Source: Solibacillus sp040273735 (GTDB taxonomy: Bacteria > Bacillota > Bacilli > Bacillales_A > Planococcaceae). From it: a DNA stretch of 64,000 nucleotides. How positions within the stretch are numbered: the stretch's first letter is position 1; each line of letters starts with the position of its first letter. The stretch covers positions 69,718-133,717 of the forward strand of contig NZ_JBELZM010000013.1 of NCBI RefSeq assembly GCF_040273735.1. Reading direction: 5' to 3'. Positions 34,522-43,341 of the stretch are shown here, piece by piece. The position numbers and the translations under genes were made by a program. The notes beneath the pieces are model-generated. The model ran no database searches, was not told the origin of the DNA, and was given only the letters and a program-made list of their open reading frames with translations.

Positions 34522-35605
34522 TATATTCCAACTTTCGCTTTGATTTTCGATTTACTAATATTAAGAGAATAAATGAAAGTACGAAAAAGAATAACGTAGT
34601 ACTTATTAGAAAATATTGCCCCTTCCATTTGCTAAATATACTGTCATCGATTAAATAAAGAGGCAGCGAGCAAAAAACAAAGAGCGGAAAAATATATTCC
34701 CAAACTTTCTTCTTTTGACCAGTGAGCCCTAATAGCTCGATAGTTATGAATAATATAAAACCAACACGGACAAATGCACCTGTAAGCCACTGGTAAATAG
34801 AAAAGAAATCGATATGGTTTATAAAACTTCCGATTGAGGCAATTCGCCATTCTTCAAATGCGGGATAGCGCTGTTTAGCAGCTTCAGTTGGTCCAAATTC
34901 AGCAATTGCTCCCAATAAGGGACCTAGTGTTAATCCAAATAGTAAAAAGAGCATGATTAATAAATGCCAAAATTTAAGCTTTGTTTTAAAGTGCTGGTGA
35001 ATAAATACGAGCAAATAAAGCTCAATAAAGCCGGAAGCAGGGTATACCATAGATGTGAAAATAGGTGTAAATCCATGCTCGAAAAATGGCTGCAGCAATG
35101 CATAATCTTTCACTTGAATATTAACAAAAGCAATAAAGAAACCTAGAACTACGACAACAAACAATACGACAACATTTACCATCGTGATTGTCAGTATCGA
35201 AGATGTTGCCAGTAAAAGGCATACAACTGTAAAAAAGAAAAACAAAAGCAATGGAGGCGTTTGCAGCAAAAAGGTTGTTGAAACCCATTGTAGTGTTTCA
35301 TGCATTGTAATAACGGCCATGAGAAGCAAGTAAAAAGCGATAATAAAAATAAGCACTTTACCCAGCTTTGGGTAATTGTTTAGTAAATACTTACGAATTG
35401 ATTCATCTTTAAGTTTTTTTAATGTGATAAAAGGAAGAACTAACCAGGGAATCATCAAAAATATTGAAAAAATAACAGAAAACCAAGCATCACGCCCTGC
35501 TCCCTGTAGTAAGGATGGAATAATCGTGACATGGTTTTTTAACCCGATGAATGTCATTGTTAAAAAAATAATATGTAAAAGACTAATAGAGCCAACTGAT
35601 TTCAT
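34514..35605 (-). CDS. Spore germination permease-like protein, GerB family (GerAB-like)
   Basis: The 363-residue B subunit has ten predicted helices of the APC-superfamily endospore germination permease type; B subunits bind the amino-acid or sugar germinant. GAGGA precedes the ATG. It is the first gene of the minus-strand operon, whereas most gerA-type operons begin with the A subunit. Upstream on the minus strand TGAATA (35661-35656) is an exact forespore sigma-G -35 sequence, but I cannot find a convincing -10 at the right spacing, so the promoter remains open. Confidence 0.9.
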   Translation of the reverse strand: MKSVGSISLLHIIFLTMTFIGLKNHVTIIPSLLQGAGRDAWFSVIFSIFLMIPWLVLPFITLKKLKDESIRKYLLNNYPKLGKVLIFIIAFYLLLMAVITMHETLQWVSTTFLLQTPPLLLFFFFTVVCLLLATSSILTITMVNVVVLFVVVVLGFFIAFVNIQVKDYALLQPFFEHGFTPIFTSMVYPASGFIELYLLVFIHQHFKTKLKFWHLLIMLFLLFGLTLGPLLGAIAEFGPTEAAKQRYPAFEEWRIASIGSFINHIDFFSIYQWLTGAFVRVGFILFITIELLGLTGQKKKVWEYIFPLFVFCSLPLYLIDDSIFSKWKGQYFLISTTLFFFVLSFILLILVNRKSKRKLEYND

Positions 35606-35662
35606 AATGTATCCTCGCAGTTTTTTTTACAGTAATAGCCAATTGACTAAGCATTTATTCAG

Positions 35663-35693
35663 AAAAAGGAAAACAGTAGCATAAATGCTACTG
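35663..35693 (-). terminator. Terminator of the C39-like peptidase gene
   Basis: CAGTAGCA and TGCTACTG (35674-35681 / 35686-35693) form a perfect 8-bp stem that includes the stop codon, followed on the minus strand by a TTTTCCTTTTT tail. Confidence 0.75.
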
Positions 35694-36215
35694 CTGTTCC
35701 TTCTCGATTTTCACAAAGCTTAATATTTTTCGGTTGTCATCATATTTAAATGTTCGGATTTGACTGTCACGATTGCGGCCTCCGTTATCATGAATGGTTA
35801 AGTATAGTTCATCGTCTTTTATTTCATAACCAATTAACGGTACCCAGTGGTATTTATAGAGAGGGGTATAACTTTTCAAAAATTGCCCGGTAAAATACAC
35901 ATCAAACTTCATCGCTACCGGATTACCTAAGCGTAATTGCTCAATCGCCTGAGTTAATGTACATTCTTCTATACACCAGTCATCTCCGAGTAGTCGACGC
36001 AAGTTTCTGATCATCCGCCATTTAAAAAGTCCGATTTTTGTACCACCTAAAAATTTATAAAGTTCATTTACATCTTTCGTGCGGATTATTTCATCTTCGC
36101 ATAAGTAATTCAAAATAACATGTGCAGTCGTTGGGCCGCATGCCGAGTTTTGATATTCAGGCCGGATGTCCGAACTATATTGTGACCTGCCATTTACATT
36201 TAATAATACTCGCAT
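35688..36215 (-). CDS. C39-like papain-fold peptidase domain protein
   Basis: The 175-residue single-domain protein has a papain-like catalytic set: Cys in YQNSACGPTTAH near residue 27, His in YKYHWVPLIGYE near residue 132, and Asp/Asn in LTIHDNGGRN near residue 149. That is the peptidase_C39_2 pattern. GGAGG on the minus strand supports ATG 36215; the 14-residue upstream extension has no site. No signal peptide is present, so it acts inside the cell or is exported by another route. It is divergent from the ECF sigma gene, but the ECF-type promoter faces only the sigma gene. Confidence 0.75.
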   Translation of the reverse strand: MRVLLNVNGRSQYSSDIRPEYQNSACGPTTAHVILNYLCEDEIIRTKDVNELYKFLGGTKIGLFKWRMIRNLRRLLGDDWCIEECTLTQAIEQLRLGNPVAMKFDVYFTGQFLKSYTPLYKYHWVPLIGYEIKDDELYLTIHDNGGRNRDSQIRTFKYDDNRKILSFVKIEKEQQ

Positions 36216-36282
36216 ACTCAAAACCTCCAAAGTGTTATAAAGTAGTTTAATACCCATAATTCAAAAAAATAATCATTAAAAG

Positions 36283-36309
36283 TGAAACTAAAAATAAAAC
36301 AGCTCCGTC
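36283..36309 (+). promoter_or_regulatory. ECF-sigma-type autoregulatory promoter
   Basis: TGAAAC (36283-36288), a 17-nt spacer and CGTC (36306-36309) match the common Bacillus ECF pattern TGAAAC-N16/17-CGTA/C. It lies 36 nt before the sigma gene, as expected for positive autoregulation. Confidence 0.7.
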
Positions 36310-36344
36310 TAACGGTTAGCAATTAAAACAAAGGGGGGAAGAAA

Positions 36345-36869
36345 ATGGAGCTTGAAGTGTTTATAAGAACACATGGCGAAGAATTGCTTCGACTTTCCTA
36401 TACATATGTGAAAAATAAAGAAATGGCAGAAGATATAGTACAGGACGTGCTGTTAAAAGCTTATGAGCAGCGTGGGCAATTTCGAGGCGATGCGAGTTAC
36501 CGAACGTATTTATATCGAATGACGATTAATCGTAGTTATGATTATTTACGCAGCTGGAGCTACAAAAATACCATTTTAACAAATAAAATTCAGGAAATTT
36601 TTAAAGGCACCAAATCCGCAGAACAGCATGTGCTTGAACGAAGCGAAAATCAATTACTGGGAAATATGGTTCTTGAGCTACCGATTAAATACCGTGAAAT
36701 CATAATTCTCTATTATTATAAGGAACTGAAAATCGATGATATCGCACATTTGCTATCGATTTCGGACAATACCGTGAAAACCAGGCTTAGGCGTGGACGT
36801 GAGAAGTTAAGAGAACAACTAAAAGGTGGTGAATGGCATGACGAATTCTCAAGTGAAGCAAGCAATTGA
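36345..36869 (+). CDS. ECF (sigma-70 family) RNA polymerase sigma factor
   Basis: The 174-residue sigma factor has region 2 with DIVQDVLLKAYEQRGQFRGDASYRTYLYRMTINRSYDYLR (about residues 30-70) for -10 recognition, and region 4 with IIILYYYKELKIDDIAHLLSISDNTVKTRLRRGREKLRE (about 120-160), the helix-turn-helix for the -35. GGGGGG precedes the ATG. It overlaps the next gene, its probable anti-sigma factor, by 32 nt. The promoter upstream suggests it transcribes itself. The activating signal is unknown. Confidence 0.93.
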   Translation: MELEVFIRTHGEELLRLSYTYVKNKEMAEDIVQDVLLKAYEQRGQFRGDASYRTYLYRMTINRSYDYLRSWSYKNTILTNKIQEIFKGTKSAEQHVLERSENQLLGNMVLELPIKYREIIILYYYKELKIDDIAHLLSISDNTVKTRLRRGREKLREQLKGGEWHDEFSSEASN

Positions 36870-38259
36870 TGAAACAATTGGCAGAGAACCGCTCATGGAT
36901 GAAGCATTTGTACAAAAAGTTCTGCAAAAAAAGCAACGTAAAAAACCGCTCCCATTTTTGCAGCCGGCCATAGTTGTTCTGTTAATGCTTGTGGTTGGTG
37001 CCGTGCTGTATTTTACTCCGAACCAAACTATACAGGCTGTTGAAATCGAATCTGCATACTTAGAGGAGAATCATCAACAGTTAGTTGCTGATTTTTACGA
37101 AGCGATTATTCAGGAAGATAAAAAAGCATTAGCAAAGATATCTCCGGTTAACAGTGAACAGGCTTACAAACGTTATTCTATATTTGAATTCGATAATCCT
37201 GTTGAAGTGATTAAAACAATTGATACTGAAAAATCAATCACCCTTTTCCTGAAGCTTCAAGCGAATGATATTGACTATTTAGATGAGCTTGTCATTGATA
37301 AAGAATCTGAAATCATCGAATTGGATGTTATGCAATCGATGGTTCTTTACACTGAAAATATCGAATTGCCAAAAGAGTTTTTGCTGGAATATAAAGAAGC
37401 ACCATATGCTCCGGTTTTAGAAAATATGGAATTGAATTTAGATGGAGCAGAAGTTAAACAGGTAAATGATCATATATTGTATCAAATCCCAACGGAAGAG
37501 GGAACTTGGCGAGTATTTGAAACACCGGAAGGAAAACGCCTAGACTTAAATGTTGCAAGTGATCAACCGACAGTGATAATTACCGGTACTAATGATCAGT
37601 TTTATATTATCGATAGTAAAACAAATGAAGTAACGTATATTTATCGAAATAAAGAAGGGGAATACCAAATTGTAATAGGGCAGCTTGAAGGTACAAACGT
37701 AATGACATTCGACGATGATTTTCATGACGAACCTTTACTGTTTATGAGTGGTAGCACGCCGAAAGCCATTACAACTGAACAAGGGCATCTCATATATGCA
37801 GATATATTTGAGCATTCAGAACTCACAAACCCACAGGTATTTTATCATGCAGAAAGAATAGGTACCCACTTATTAGTTGAGTATGTTGAAGACTCGAAAC
37901 AGACTTCTACTTATTACCAATTCACTGCGAAAGACGTTTTACTAGATTACCGTAGGATTGGTATGCTTGAAGCGAAACCGGAACATTTTACTGATATGTC
38001 AATTGCCAATCGATATAATGACCAGCTCATATATATTTTTAATGATAATACAATCCATTATCGAGGCACTTCGCTTTCTGGGGAGTTAATCGAAGAAACC
38101 TATACAAACATTCAAATAGAAACGAAGGACAATCAATATTTCATTACGGGTGATAATGGCTTGAGCTGGACATTAACCCGAACTGCACCGCGCATATTGA
38201 AAGATGAAAAAGGGATCGAATATACCGTACCTGTTAATTTTGATGATTATCCAGAATAG
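36838..38259 (+). CDS. Probable membrane-bound anti-sigma factor with large extracytoplasmic domain
   Basis: The 473-residue protein has a ~50-residue cytoplasmic N-terminus, one membrane helix (about residues 50-70, PAIVVLLMLVVGAVLYF) and a ~400-residue outer domain rich in beta strands with repeated Glu/Asp-rich patterns. Its position, overlapping the ECF gene, is the main basis for the call. The zinc-binding HxxxCxxC anti-sigma motif is absent. AGGTGGTGA 6 nt before ATG 36838 sets the start. The outer domain, possibly propeller-like, presumably senses an envelope signal; I do not recognise its family. Confidence 0.75.
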   Translation: MTNSQVKQAIDETIGREPLMDEAFVQKVLQKKQRKKPLPFLQPAIVVLLMLVVGAVLYFTPNQTIQAVEIESAYLEENHQQLVADFYEAIIQEDKKALAKISPVNSEQAYKRYSIFEFDNPVEVIKTIDTEKSITLFLKLQANDIDYLDELVIDKESEIIELDVMQSMVLYTENIELPKEFLLEYKEAPYAPVLENMELNLDGAEVKQVNDHILYQIPTEEGTWRVFETPEGKRLDLNVASDQPTVIITGTNDQFYIIDSKTNEVTYIYRNKEGEYQIVIGQLEGTNVMTFDDDFHDEPLLFMSGSTPKAITTEQGHLIYADIFEHSELTNPQVFYHAERIGTHLLVEYVEDSKQTSTYYQFTAKDVLLDYRRIGMLEAKPEHFTDMSIANRYNDQLIYIFNDNTIHYRGTSLSGELIEETYTNIQIETKDNQYFITGDNGLSWTLTRTAPRILKDEKGIEYTVPVNFDDYPE

Positions 38260-38283
38260 AAAATTATAAACAATGAAAAAAAC

Positions 38284-38317
38284 AAAAACTACCTCAAGCT
38301 TTTGGGGTAGTTTTCGT
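38284..38317. terminator. Bidirectional terminator
   Basis: AAAACTACCTCAA pairs with TTTGGGGTAGTTTT (one T-G wobble) with A-rich and T-rich flanks. It separates the convergent anti-sigma and NAD(P)-binding genes. Confidence 0.85.
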
Positions 38318-38327
38318 CTGTTTAAAT

Positions 38328-38939
38328 CTAGCTGCATAGACCAACTGATTTGTTTTCGTATTGGGCATCATCCAAAGCTTTTACCATGAAATGTGCCACG
38401 CTAGCTCTTGGAATCGAGCTTGAACCTTTTGGAACTGTATCGACTGCTTCTTTATAATCGGCTTTTAACGGTTCATCTTTTAAGCCCATTGGACGTGCGA
38501 TTGTGTACGTAATGTCTTTTGTTTTGTAATAGTTAAGCGCTGCACGGTGATCGGCTAATGGATTAGCAAGCATTTTCATCATCAATTTGCCCATGACACC
38601 TGGAATTTCTCCGTCTACTCCAGCTGAAGCACAGTAAACTAAACGTTTTACGCCGGCTTTCTCCATACCGTCAGCAATGTTTTTACCCATCATTTCAAGT
38701 TCATTGGATTTTTTTACACCTGTACTTGACCCTAAACATGAAATAACTGCATCATGTCCGGTAATTGCATCAGCTACTTGGTCAGCGTTAAATGCATCGC
38801 CTTGAATAATCTTTACATCTTTAGTTTTCAATTTTTCAGGTGTACGTACAAATGCGGTAACAGTATGACCAGCCATAACAACCAATTCAACAAAATGCTG
38901 CCCGACGCCGCCAGTCGCCCCGAATACAATAATTTTCAC
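38328..38939 (-). CDS. NAD(P)-binding oxidoreductase, atypical SDR/NmrA type
   Basis: The 203-residue Rossmann protein has the dinucleotide loop GATGGVGQHFVELV at the N-terminus, acidic/basic selection in FVRTPEKL (favouring NADP), ISCLGSS after strand four, and YCASAGVDG near the usual Ser/Tyr region. It resembles YwnB-like and flavin-reductase-like atypical SDRs. The start is GTG 38939, with AAGGAGG located in the last codons of the MFS gene, so the two are translated together. The substrate is unknown. Confidence 0.85.
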   Translation of the reverse strand: MKIIVFGATGGVGQHFVELVVMAGHTVTAFVRTPEKLKTKDVKIIQGDAFNADQVADAITGHDAVISCLGSSTGVKKSNELEMMGKNIADGMEKAGVKRLVYCASAGVDGEIPGVMGKLMMKMLANPLADHRAALNYYKTKDITYTIARPMGLKDEPLKADYKEAVDTVPKGSSSIPRASVAHFMVKALDDAQYENKSVGLCS

Positions 38940-38941
38940 AA

Positions 38942-40135
38942 CTAATGGCCTCCTTTTAATGCAGCTTTTTGAATTTTAATACCTTTCCACATAAAAGTAA
39001 GAATGATTGTGAAAATTAATATGATTAAACCTGCGATAAACGGGTATAGGATATCGATGTCATATAATGCGCCTGCAAGGAGCGGGCCCATAATATTGCC
39101 GATGCTCATATAGGCATTGTTCATACCCATTGCAAATCCTTGTTCATTACCGGCCATTTTTGAAATTAAGGTCGTTAATACAGGACGCAAAATTGATGTC
39201 GCAAGGAATATTAATAACGAAATTGCAAAGAACATCGTATAGCTTCCTGCGATAATCGACAGGAAGAAGCCGGAAGCGGTAACGACTAAAAATAATTTTA
39301 ATACGTTTACTTCCCCGATCGTTTTTACTAGGCGGTCAACTACAAATAATTGCATAATTACACCGACTAATCCTGTTGATGTTACCATGAAGGCAATTTC
39401 CTGTGGTGTTGCGCCAAATTTATCATCTACATAAAGTCCAAGAACGGTTTCGTAAGACATTAAACCGAAACTCATGATCAGTGTAATAATCAGTGGAATA
39501 AAGAATGGCTTTTTAACAGATAAAAGAATATCCTTTACCATTGATGAATTTTCGTCTTGTGGAATTTCGACTTTCACTTCCTGGCTCTCCGCCAATGTAA
39601 AGTATGAAACGATAAACGCAAGAAGTCCGACTACTGCCGAAACAAGAAGCGGTGTTTTAAGTCCGAAATCCGCTAAAAAACCTCCGATACCTGGTCCGAT
39701 TACAATACCGAGTGACATCGAGGCTGAAATAAAACTATTACCTTTTGCACGTTGATCCATTGTAGTTATATCTGCTACATATGCAAAAATCGCAGGGATC
39801 AGGAACGCACAGCCGATTCCGCCGATAGCACGTGATAAGTAAAGCAGCCAAATGGAATCAGCAAAGTAGAAAATAAACATCGAAATAGCTAGCGTAAGCA
39901 GTCCGATATTAATGAGCGGGCGACGACCATACTTATCCGTCCATTTCCCCCCGATAGGCGATACTAAAAATTGTGCGAATGCAAAAATCGCAATGATTAA
40001 ACCTGCAGCTGTTCCGCCTTGCCCAATTTCTTTCAAATAGGCAGGGATAATTGGAATGATAATCCCGAAACTCCCAACAGCAATAAACATGTTAAGCATA
40101 AGTAAAGCGAGTTTTTTTCGTTGATCTGAAGTCAT
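38942..40135 (-). CDS. MFS drug-efflux-type transporter
   Basis: The 397-residue twelve-helix transporter of the DHA1 type (Bmr/NorA/TetA-like) has motif A GGKWTDKYGRRP after helix 2 and the antiporter motif C in GIVIGPGIGGFL in helix 5. AAAGGA precedes ATG 40135; a 13-residue upstream extension is unsupported. It is in an operon with the NAD(P)-binding protein, 2 nt away. Export of a hydrophobic or stress-related compound is expected, but the substrate is unknown. Confidence 0.88.
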   Translation of the reverse strand: MTSDQRKKLALLMLNMFIAVGSFGIIIPIIPAYLKEIGQGGTAAGLIIAIFAFAQFLVSPIGGKWTDKYGRRPLINIGLLTLAISMFIFYFADSIWLLYLSRAIGGIGCAFLIPAIFAYVADITTMDQRAKGNSFISASMSLGIVIGPGIGGFLADFGLKTPLLVSAVVGLLAFIVSYFTLAESQEVKVEIPQDENSSMVKDILLSVKKPFFIPLIITLIMSFGLMSYETVLGLYVDDKFGATPQEIAFMVTSTGLVGVIMQLFVVDRLVKTIGEVNVLKLFLVVTASGFFLSIIAGSYTMFFAISLLIFLATSILRPVLTTLISKMAGNEQGFAMGMNNAYMSIGNIMGPLLAGALYDIDILYPFIAGLIILIFTIILTFMWKGIKIQKAALKGGH

Positions 40136-40227
40136 AAATTTTCCTTTCTTACAATAAAATTTCCCGTAATCCATTGTAATTAAAAAACCCCATTATGACT
40201 AGCGCTTTAACTTATTAATATAAGCAA

Positions 40228-40262
40228 AATAAATCCAAAAGCTGTAAACTTTTGGATTTATT
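40228..40262. terminator. Terminator after the thioredoxin-like gene
   Basis: AATAAATCCAAAAG (40228-40241) pairs with CTTTTGGATTTATT (40249-40262), a perfect 14-bp AT-rich stem just past the stop of the minus-strand thioredoxin gene. Confidence 0.75.
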
Positions 40263-40274
40263 CGTAAATACATA

Positions 40275-40592
40275 TTATGCTTGTGCGTTTAAGAATTCTT
40301 CTACTTGTGCAGGTGATTTTGCATTAGCGCTATGTAAGTGTGCTAATTTTTCACCGTTTTTGAAGATTAGTAATGATGGAATCCCCATTACTTGATATTT
40401 CTCCGCTAAATCCGGAAAGTTATCACGGTTGATTGAATACCAGTCATATTGATTGTACTCTTCAATAATTGGATCGATAAACATATCCATACGTGTGCAG
40501 TCCGGGCACCAGCCCGCGAAGAATTTTACGATTACTGGTTTTTCCTTGCTTGTTAGTTCTGTGAATTGTTCAATTGTTGTAATTTCTTGCAT
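40275..40592 (-). CDS. Thioredoxin-family protein
   Basis: The 105-residue thioredoxin-fold protein has active site FFAGWCPDCTRMD (Cys near residues 31 and 34), where Pro-Asp replaces the Gly-Pro of classical thioredoxin. The cis-Pro strand MGIPSLLIFKNGE follows. The start is ATG 40592 behind GGAG; the longer in-frame start at 40616 covers this ribosome site. It is a single gene, convergent with nothing and divergent from the fad operon. It probably reduces a dedicated partner rather than serving as the main thioredoxin. Confidence 0.88.
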   Translation of the reverse strand: MQEITTIEQFTELTSKEKPVIVKFFAGWCPDCTRMDMFIDPIIEEYNQYDWYSINRDNFPDLAEKYQVMGIPSLLIFKNGEKLAHLHSANAKSPAQVEEFLNAQA

Positions 40593-40723
40593 ATTAATCA
40601 CGCTCCTTACGCCCATTGTACACGATTAGGACAGCTTACGAAAAGTAATTTAGCTTAATATATGTACCTTCTAGCAATAAAAATATAAGAATAATAAATT
40701 TATTTAAAATTGCGAGAAAATTA

Positions 40724-40752
40724 TTGCTTAAATTGCCAAAATAATCTACACT
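40724..40752 (+). promoter_or_regulatory. Promoter of the fad operon
   Basis: TTGCTT (40724-40729), a 17-nt spacer and TACACT (40747-40752) place the transcript start near 40760, about 35 nt before the FadR operator. Confidence 0.55.
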
Positions 40753-40794
40753 AAGGACAGAAAAGCTGTTTGAAGTTTTTTTTTGATTTCAAAA

Positions 40795-40812
40795 TGAATG
40801 ACTGTTCATTCA
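40795..40812 (+). promoter_or_regulatory. FadR (TetR-type) operator
   Basis: TGAATGACTGTTCATTCA is a perfect 7-bp-arm dyad and differs from the B. subtilis FadR consensus TGAATGAMTANTCATTCA at one position. It lies in the untranslated leader just before the fadN ribosome site, predicting repression relieved by long-chain acyl-CoA. Confidence 0.9.
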
Positions 40813-40833
40813 AGGGAGAAGGGGGAAGTGCTC

Positions 40834-43218
40834 GTGTCTTACAAAATTGAAAAAGTAGCGGTTTTAGGTTCAGGGGTAATGGGTTCAGGGATTGCAGCAC
40901 ATTTGGCGAATATCGGGATTCCTACATTGTTATTGGACATCGCTCCGGGCGAACTAACAAAGGAAGAAGAAGCTAAGGGGTTAACACTTGATTCAAAACC
41001 TGTGAAAAACCGTTTTGCAGTTTCCGCAATGCAGAAATTACTAAAGCAAAAACCAGCACCACTTTCATCGAAAAAAAATCTAGCATTAATTACACCAGGT
41101 AACTTTGACGATGATTTAGAAAAGCTGAAAGATGTTGACTGGATTATTGAAGTAATTGTAGAAAGATTAGAAATTAAAAAAGGCTTATTTGAAAAGATTG
41201 ATGCTGTACGTAAACCAGGCACAATCGTTTCATCAAATACATCAGGGGTTAGCATTAACGCAATGGCGGAAGGGCGTTCAGAAGATTTCCAGGCGCATTT
41301 CCTTGGGACACATTTTTTCAACCCGCCACGCTATTTAAAATTACTGGAAATCATTCCGGCTAATACGACAAAACCGGAAGTTGTAAGCTTTATGCAAACA
41401 TTCGGTGAGGATGTGTTAGGTAAAGGTGTTGTTATTGCAAAGGACACACCGAACTTTATCGCAAACCGAATCGGAACATATGGCCTAATCGTGACAATGA
41501 ACGAAATGATTGCACGTAACTATACAGTAGGTGAAGTAGATTCAGTAACAGGCCCACTAATCGGCCGTCCGAAATCTGCGACATTCCGCACATTGGATGT
41601 TGTTGGTCTTGATACTTTTGCACATGTTGCAACAAATGTATATGACCAGACAACCGGTGAAGAACAGGCAGTCTTTGAAGAATCTCCTATTTTAAAGAAA
41701 ATGATCTCAAATGGTTGGATCGGCGCAAAATCGGGCCAAGGATTCTTCAAAAAAGTCGGGAAAGAAATTCTGCAATTGAATCTATCAACATTTGAATATG
41801 AGCCGACTAAAAAACTTGCAGCACCATCATTGGAAATGGCAAAACAAGCGAAAGGTCCAGGAGGTAAATTAAAAGTTTTAATTTATGCAAATGACCGAGT
41901 TGGGGAACTGTTATGGAATTCATTTGCACCGACGTTAATTTACTCGGGAAAATTAGTAGGTGAAATTGCTGATGACATCGTTGCAATAGACAATGCGATG
42001 AAATGGGGCTTCGGATGGTCTCAAGGTCCATTTGAAATGTGGGATGCAATCGGCGTAGAAAAGTCAGTAGCTAAAATGAAAGAAGAAGGCCGAGAAATTC
42101 CTGAATTCGTTACTGGATTATTAGAGAAAGGCCTGAAAACATTCTATTCAGAAATCGATGGCGATCTAGCTTACTACAACGGTTCAGAATATGTAAAAGT
42201 GCCGGTGAACGAAAAAGCGATCGACTTAAAACGTTACAAGAAAAAGCACGGTGTGATCAAATCGAATTCAGGTGCAAGCCTAATCGATTTAGGTGACGGA
42301 ATCGCATTACTTGAATTCCACTCAAAATCAAATGCAATCGGTTTAGACATTGTTCAAATGATCAACTATGCGATTGATGAAGTTGAGAAAAACTTTAAAG
42401 GTCTCGTAATCGGGAACCAAGGTAAAAACTTCTGTGTCGGTGCCAACCTTGCAATGATTTTAATGGAAGCACAAGATGATAACATTTTCGAGCTGGACTT
42501 TGTTATAAAGTCATTCCAGCAGGCGATGCGCCGTATTAAATATTCAACAAAACCGGTTGTTGCGGCACCATTCCAAATGGCGTTAGGCGGCGGAGCGGAA
42601 GTTTGTTTACCGGCTGCACATATTCAAGCATCAGCTGAAACATATATGGGTCTTGTAGAAGTAGGTGTCGGTTTAATCCCAGGAGGCGGCGGTAACTTAG
42701 GTCTTTACCAAAAGTTCATTAAAGGCTTGCCAAATGGCGTGGATGTTGACTACCAGCAAATTGCGAACAAAGTATTCGAAACAATTGCAATGGCAAAAGT
42801 TTCGACTTCTGGTGAAGAAGCACGTGAAAATAACTTCCTCGACTTTGCGGATGGTATTTCAGTAAATCCGGATCACTTAATCTATGATGCAAAACAAGCA
42901 GCACTTGCACTTGCAGAAGCTGGCTATACAGCACCAGTGAAAAAGCCGGTGAAAGTAGTAGGCGCACCAGGTTATGCAACATTGCTATTAGGTGCACAAG
43001 GAATGTTCGATTCAGGCTATATTACAGAGCATGACTTGAAAATCGCGAAGAAACTTGCGTATGTAATCGCAGGCGGAAAAGTACCATACGGAACAGAAGT
43101 TTCAGAAGAGTACTTATTAAACCTGGAAAAACAAGCATTCCTAGAATTGGTTGCAGATCAGAAATCACAAATGCGTATGCAGCACATGCTCGTAAAAGGA
43201 AAGCCATTACGCAACTAA
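40834..43218 (+). CDS. fadN: 3-hydroxyacyl-CoA dehydrogenase / enoyl-CoA hydratase
   Basis: This ~794-residue multifunctional beta-oxidation enzyme has an N-terminal 3-hydroxyacyl-CoA dehydrogenase with NAD loop VAVLGSGVMGSGIAAHLAN, the FLGTHFFNPPRYLKLLEII catalytic-His region and a second dehydrogenase C-domain. The C-terminal hydratase-like domain has NFCVGANL and GGGAEVCLPAAH. The start is probably GTG 40834 (8 nt after GGGGG) or GTG 40828; the upstream ATG at 40798 lies inside the FadR operator. It heads the fadN-fadA-fadE operon, in the same order as B. subtilis. Confidence 0.92.
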   Translation: MSYKIEKVAVLGSGVMGSGIAAHLANIGIPTLLLDIAPGELTKEEEAKGLTLDSKPVKNRFAVSAMQKLLKQKPAPLSSKKNLALITPGNFDDDLEKLKDVDWIIEVIVERLEIKKGLFEKIDAVRKPGTIVSSNTSGVSINAMAEGRSEDFQAHFLGTHFFNPPRYLKLLEIIPANTTKPEVVSFMQTFGEDVLGKGVVIAKDTPNFIANRIGTYGLIVTMNEMIARNYTVGEVDSVTGPLIGRPKSATFRTLDVVGLDTFAHVATNVYDQTTGEEQAVFEESPILKKMISNGWIGAKSGQGFFKKVGKEILQLNLSTFEYEPTKKLAAPSLEMAKQAKGPGGKLKVLIYANDRVGELLWNSFAPTLIYSGKLVGEIADDIVAIDNAMKWGFGWSQGPFEMWDAIGVEKSVAKMKEEGREIPEFVTGLLEKGLKTFYSEIDGDLAYYNGSEYVKVPVNEKAIDLKRYKKKHGVIKSNSGASLIDLGDGIALLEFHSKSNAIGLDIVQMINYAIDEVEKNFKGLVIGNQGKNFCVGANLAMILMEAQDDNIFELDFVIKSFQQAMRRIKYSTKPVVAAPFQMALGGGAEVCLPAAHIQASAETYMGLVEVGVGLIPGGGGNLGLYQKFIKGLPNGVDVDYQQIANKVFETIAMAKVSTSGEEARENNFLDFADGISVNPDHLIYDAKQAALALAEAGYTAPVKKPVKVVGAPGYATLLLGAQGMFDSGYITEHDLKIAKKLAYVIAGGKVPYGTEVSEEYLLNLEKQAFLELVADQKSQMRMQHMLVKGKPLRN

Positions 43219-43284
43219 TAGAAGTCCGTGCCGCGAGAAACCGACAGACTTTATGTTAGAACGTTGTATTAGTTGAAATATTTT

Positions 43285-43317
43285 GCCGGCAACTAGCTTA
43301 CGAGTTTACTTGCTGGC
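43285..43317 (+). other. Intercistronic hairpin between fadN and fadA
   Basis: GCCGGCAA (43285-43292) pairs with TTGCTGGC (43310-43317) with one wobble and no T run after it. It is not a terminator and may be a processing or stability element in the 123-nt gap. Confidence 0.45.
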
Positions 43318-43341
43318 TTATCACAAGGGGGAAACATCATT

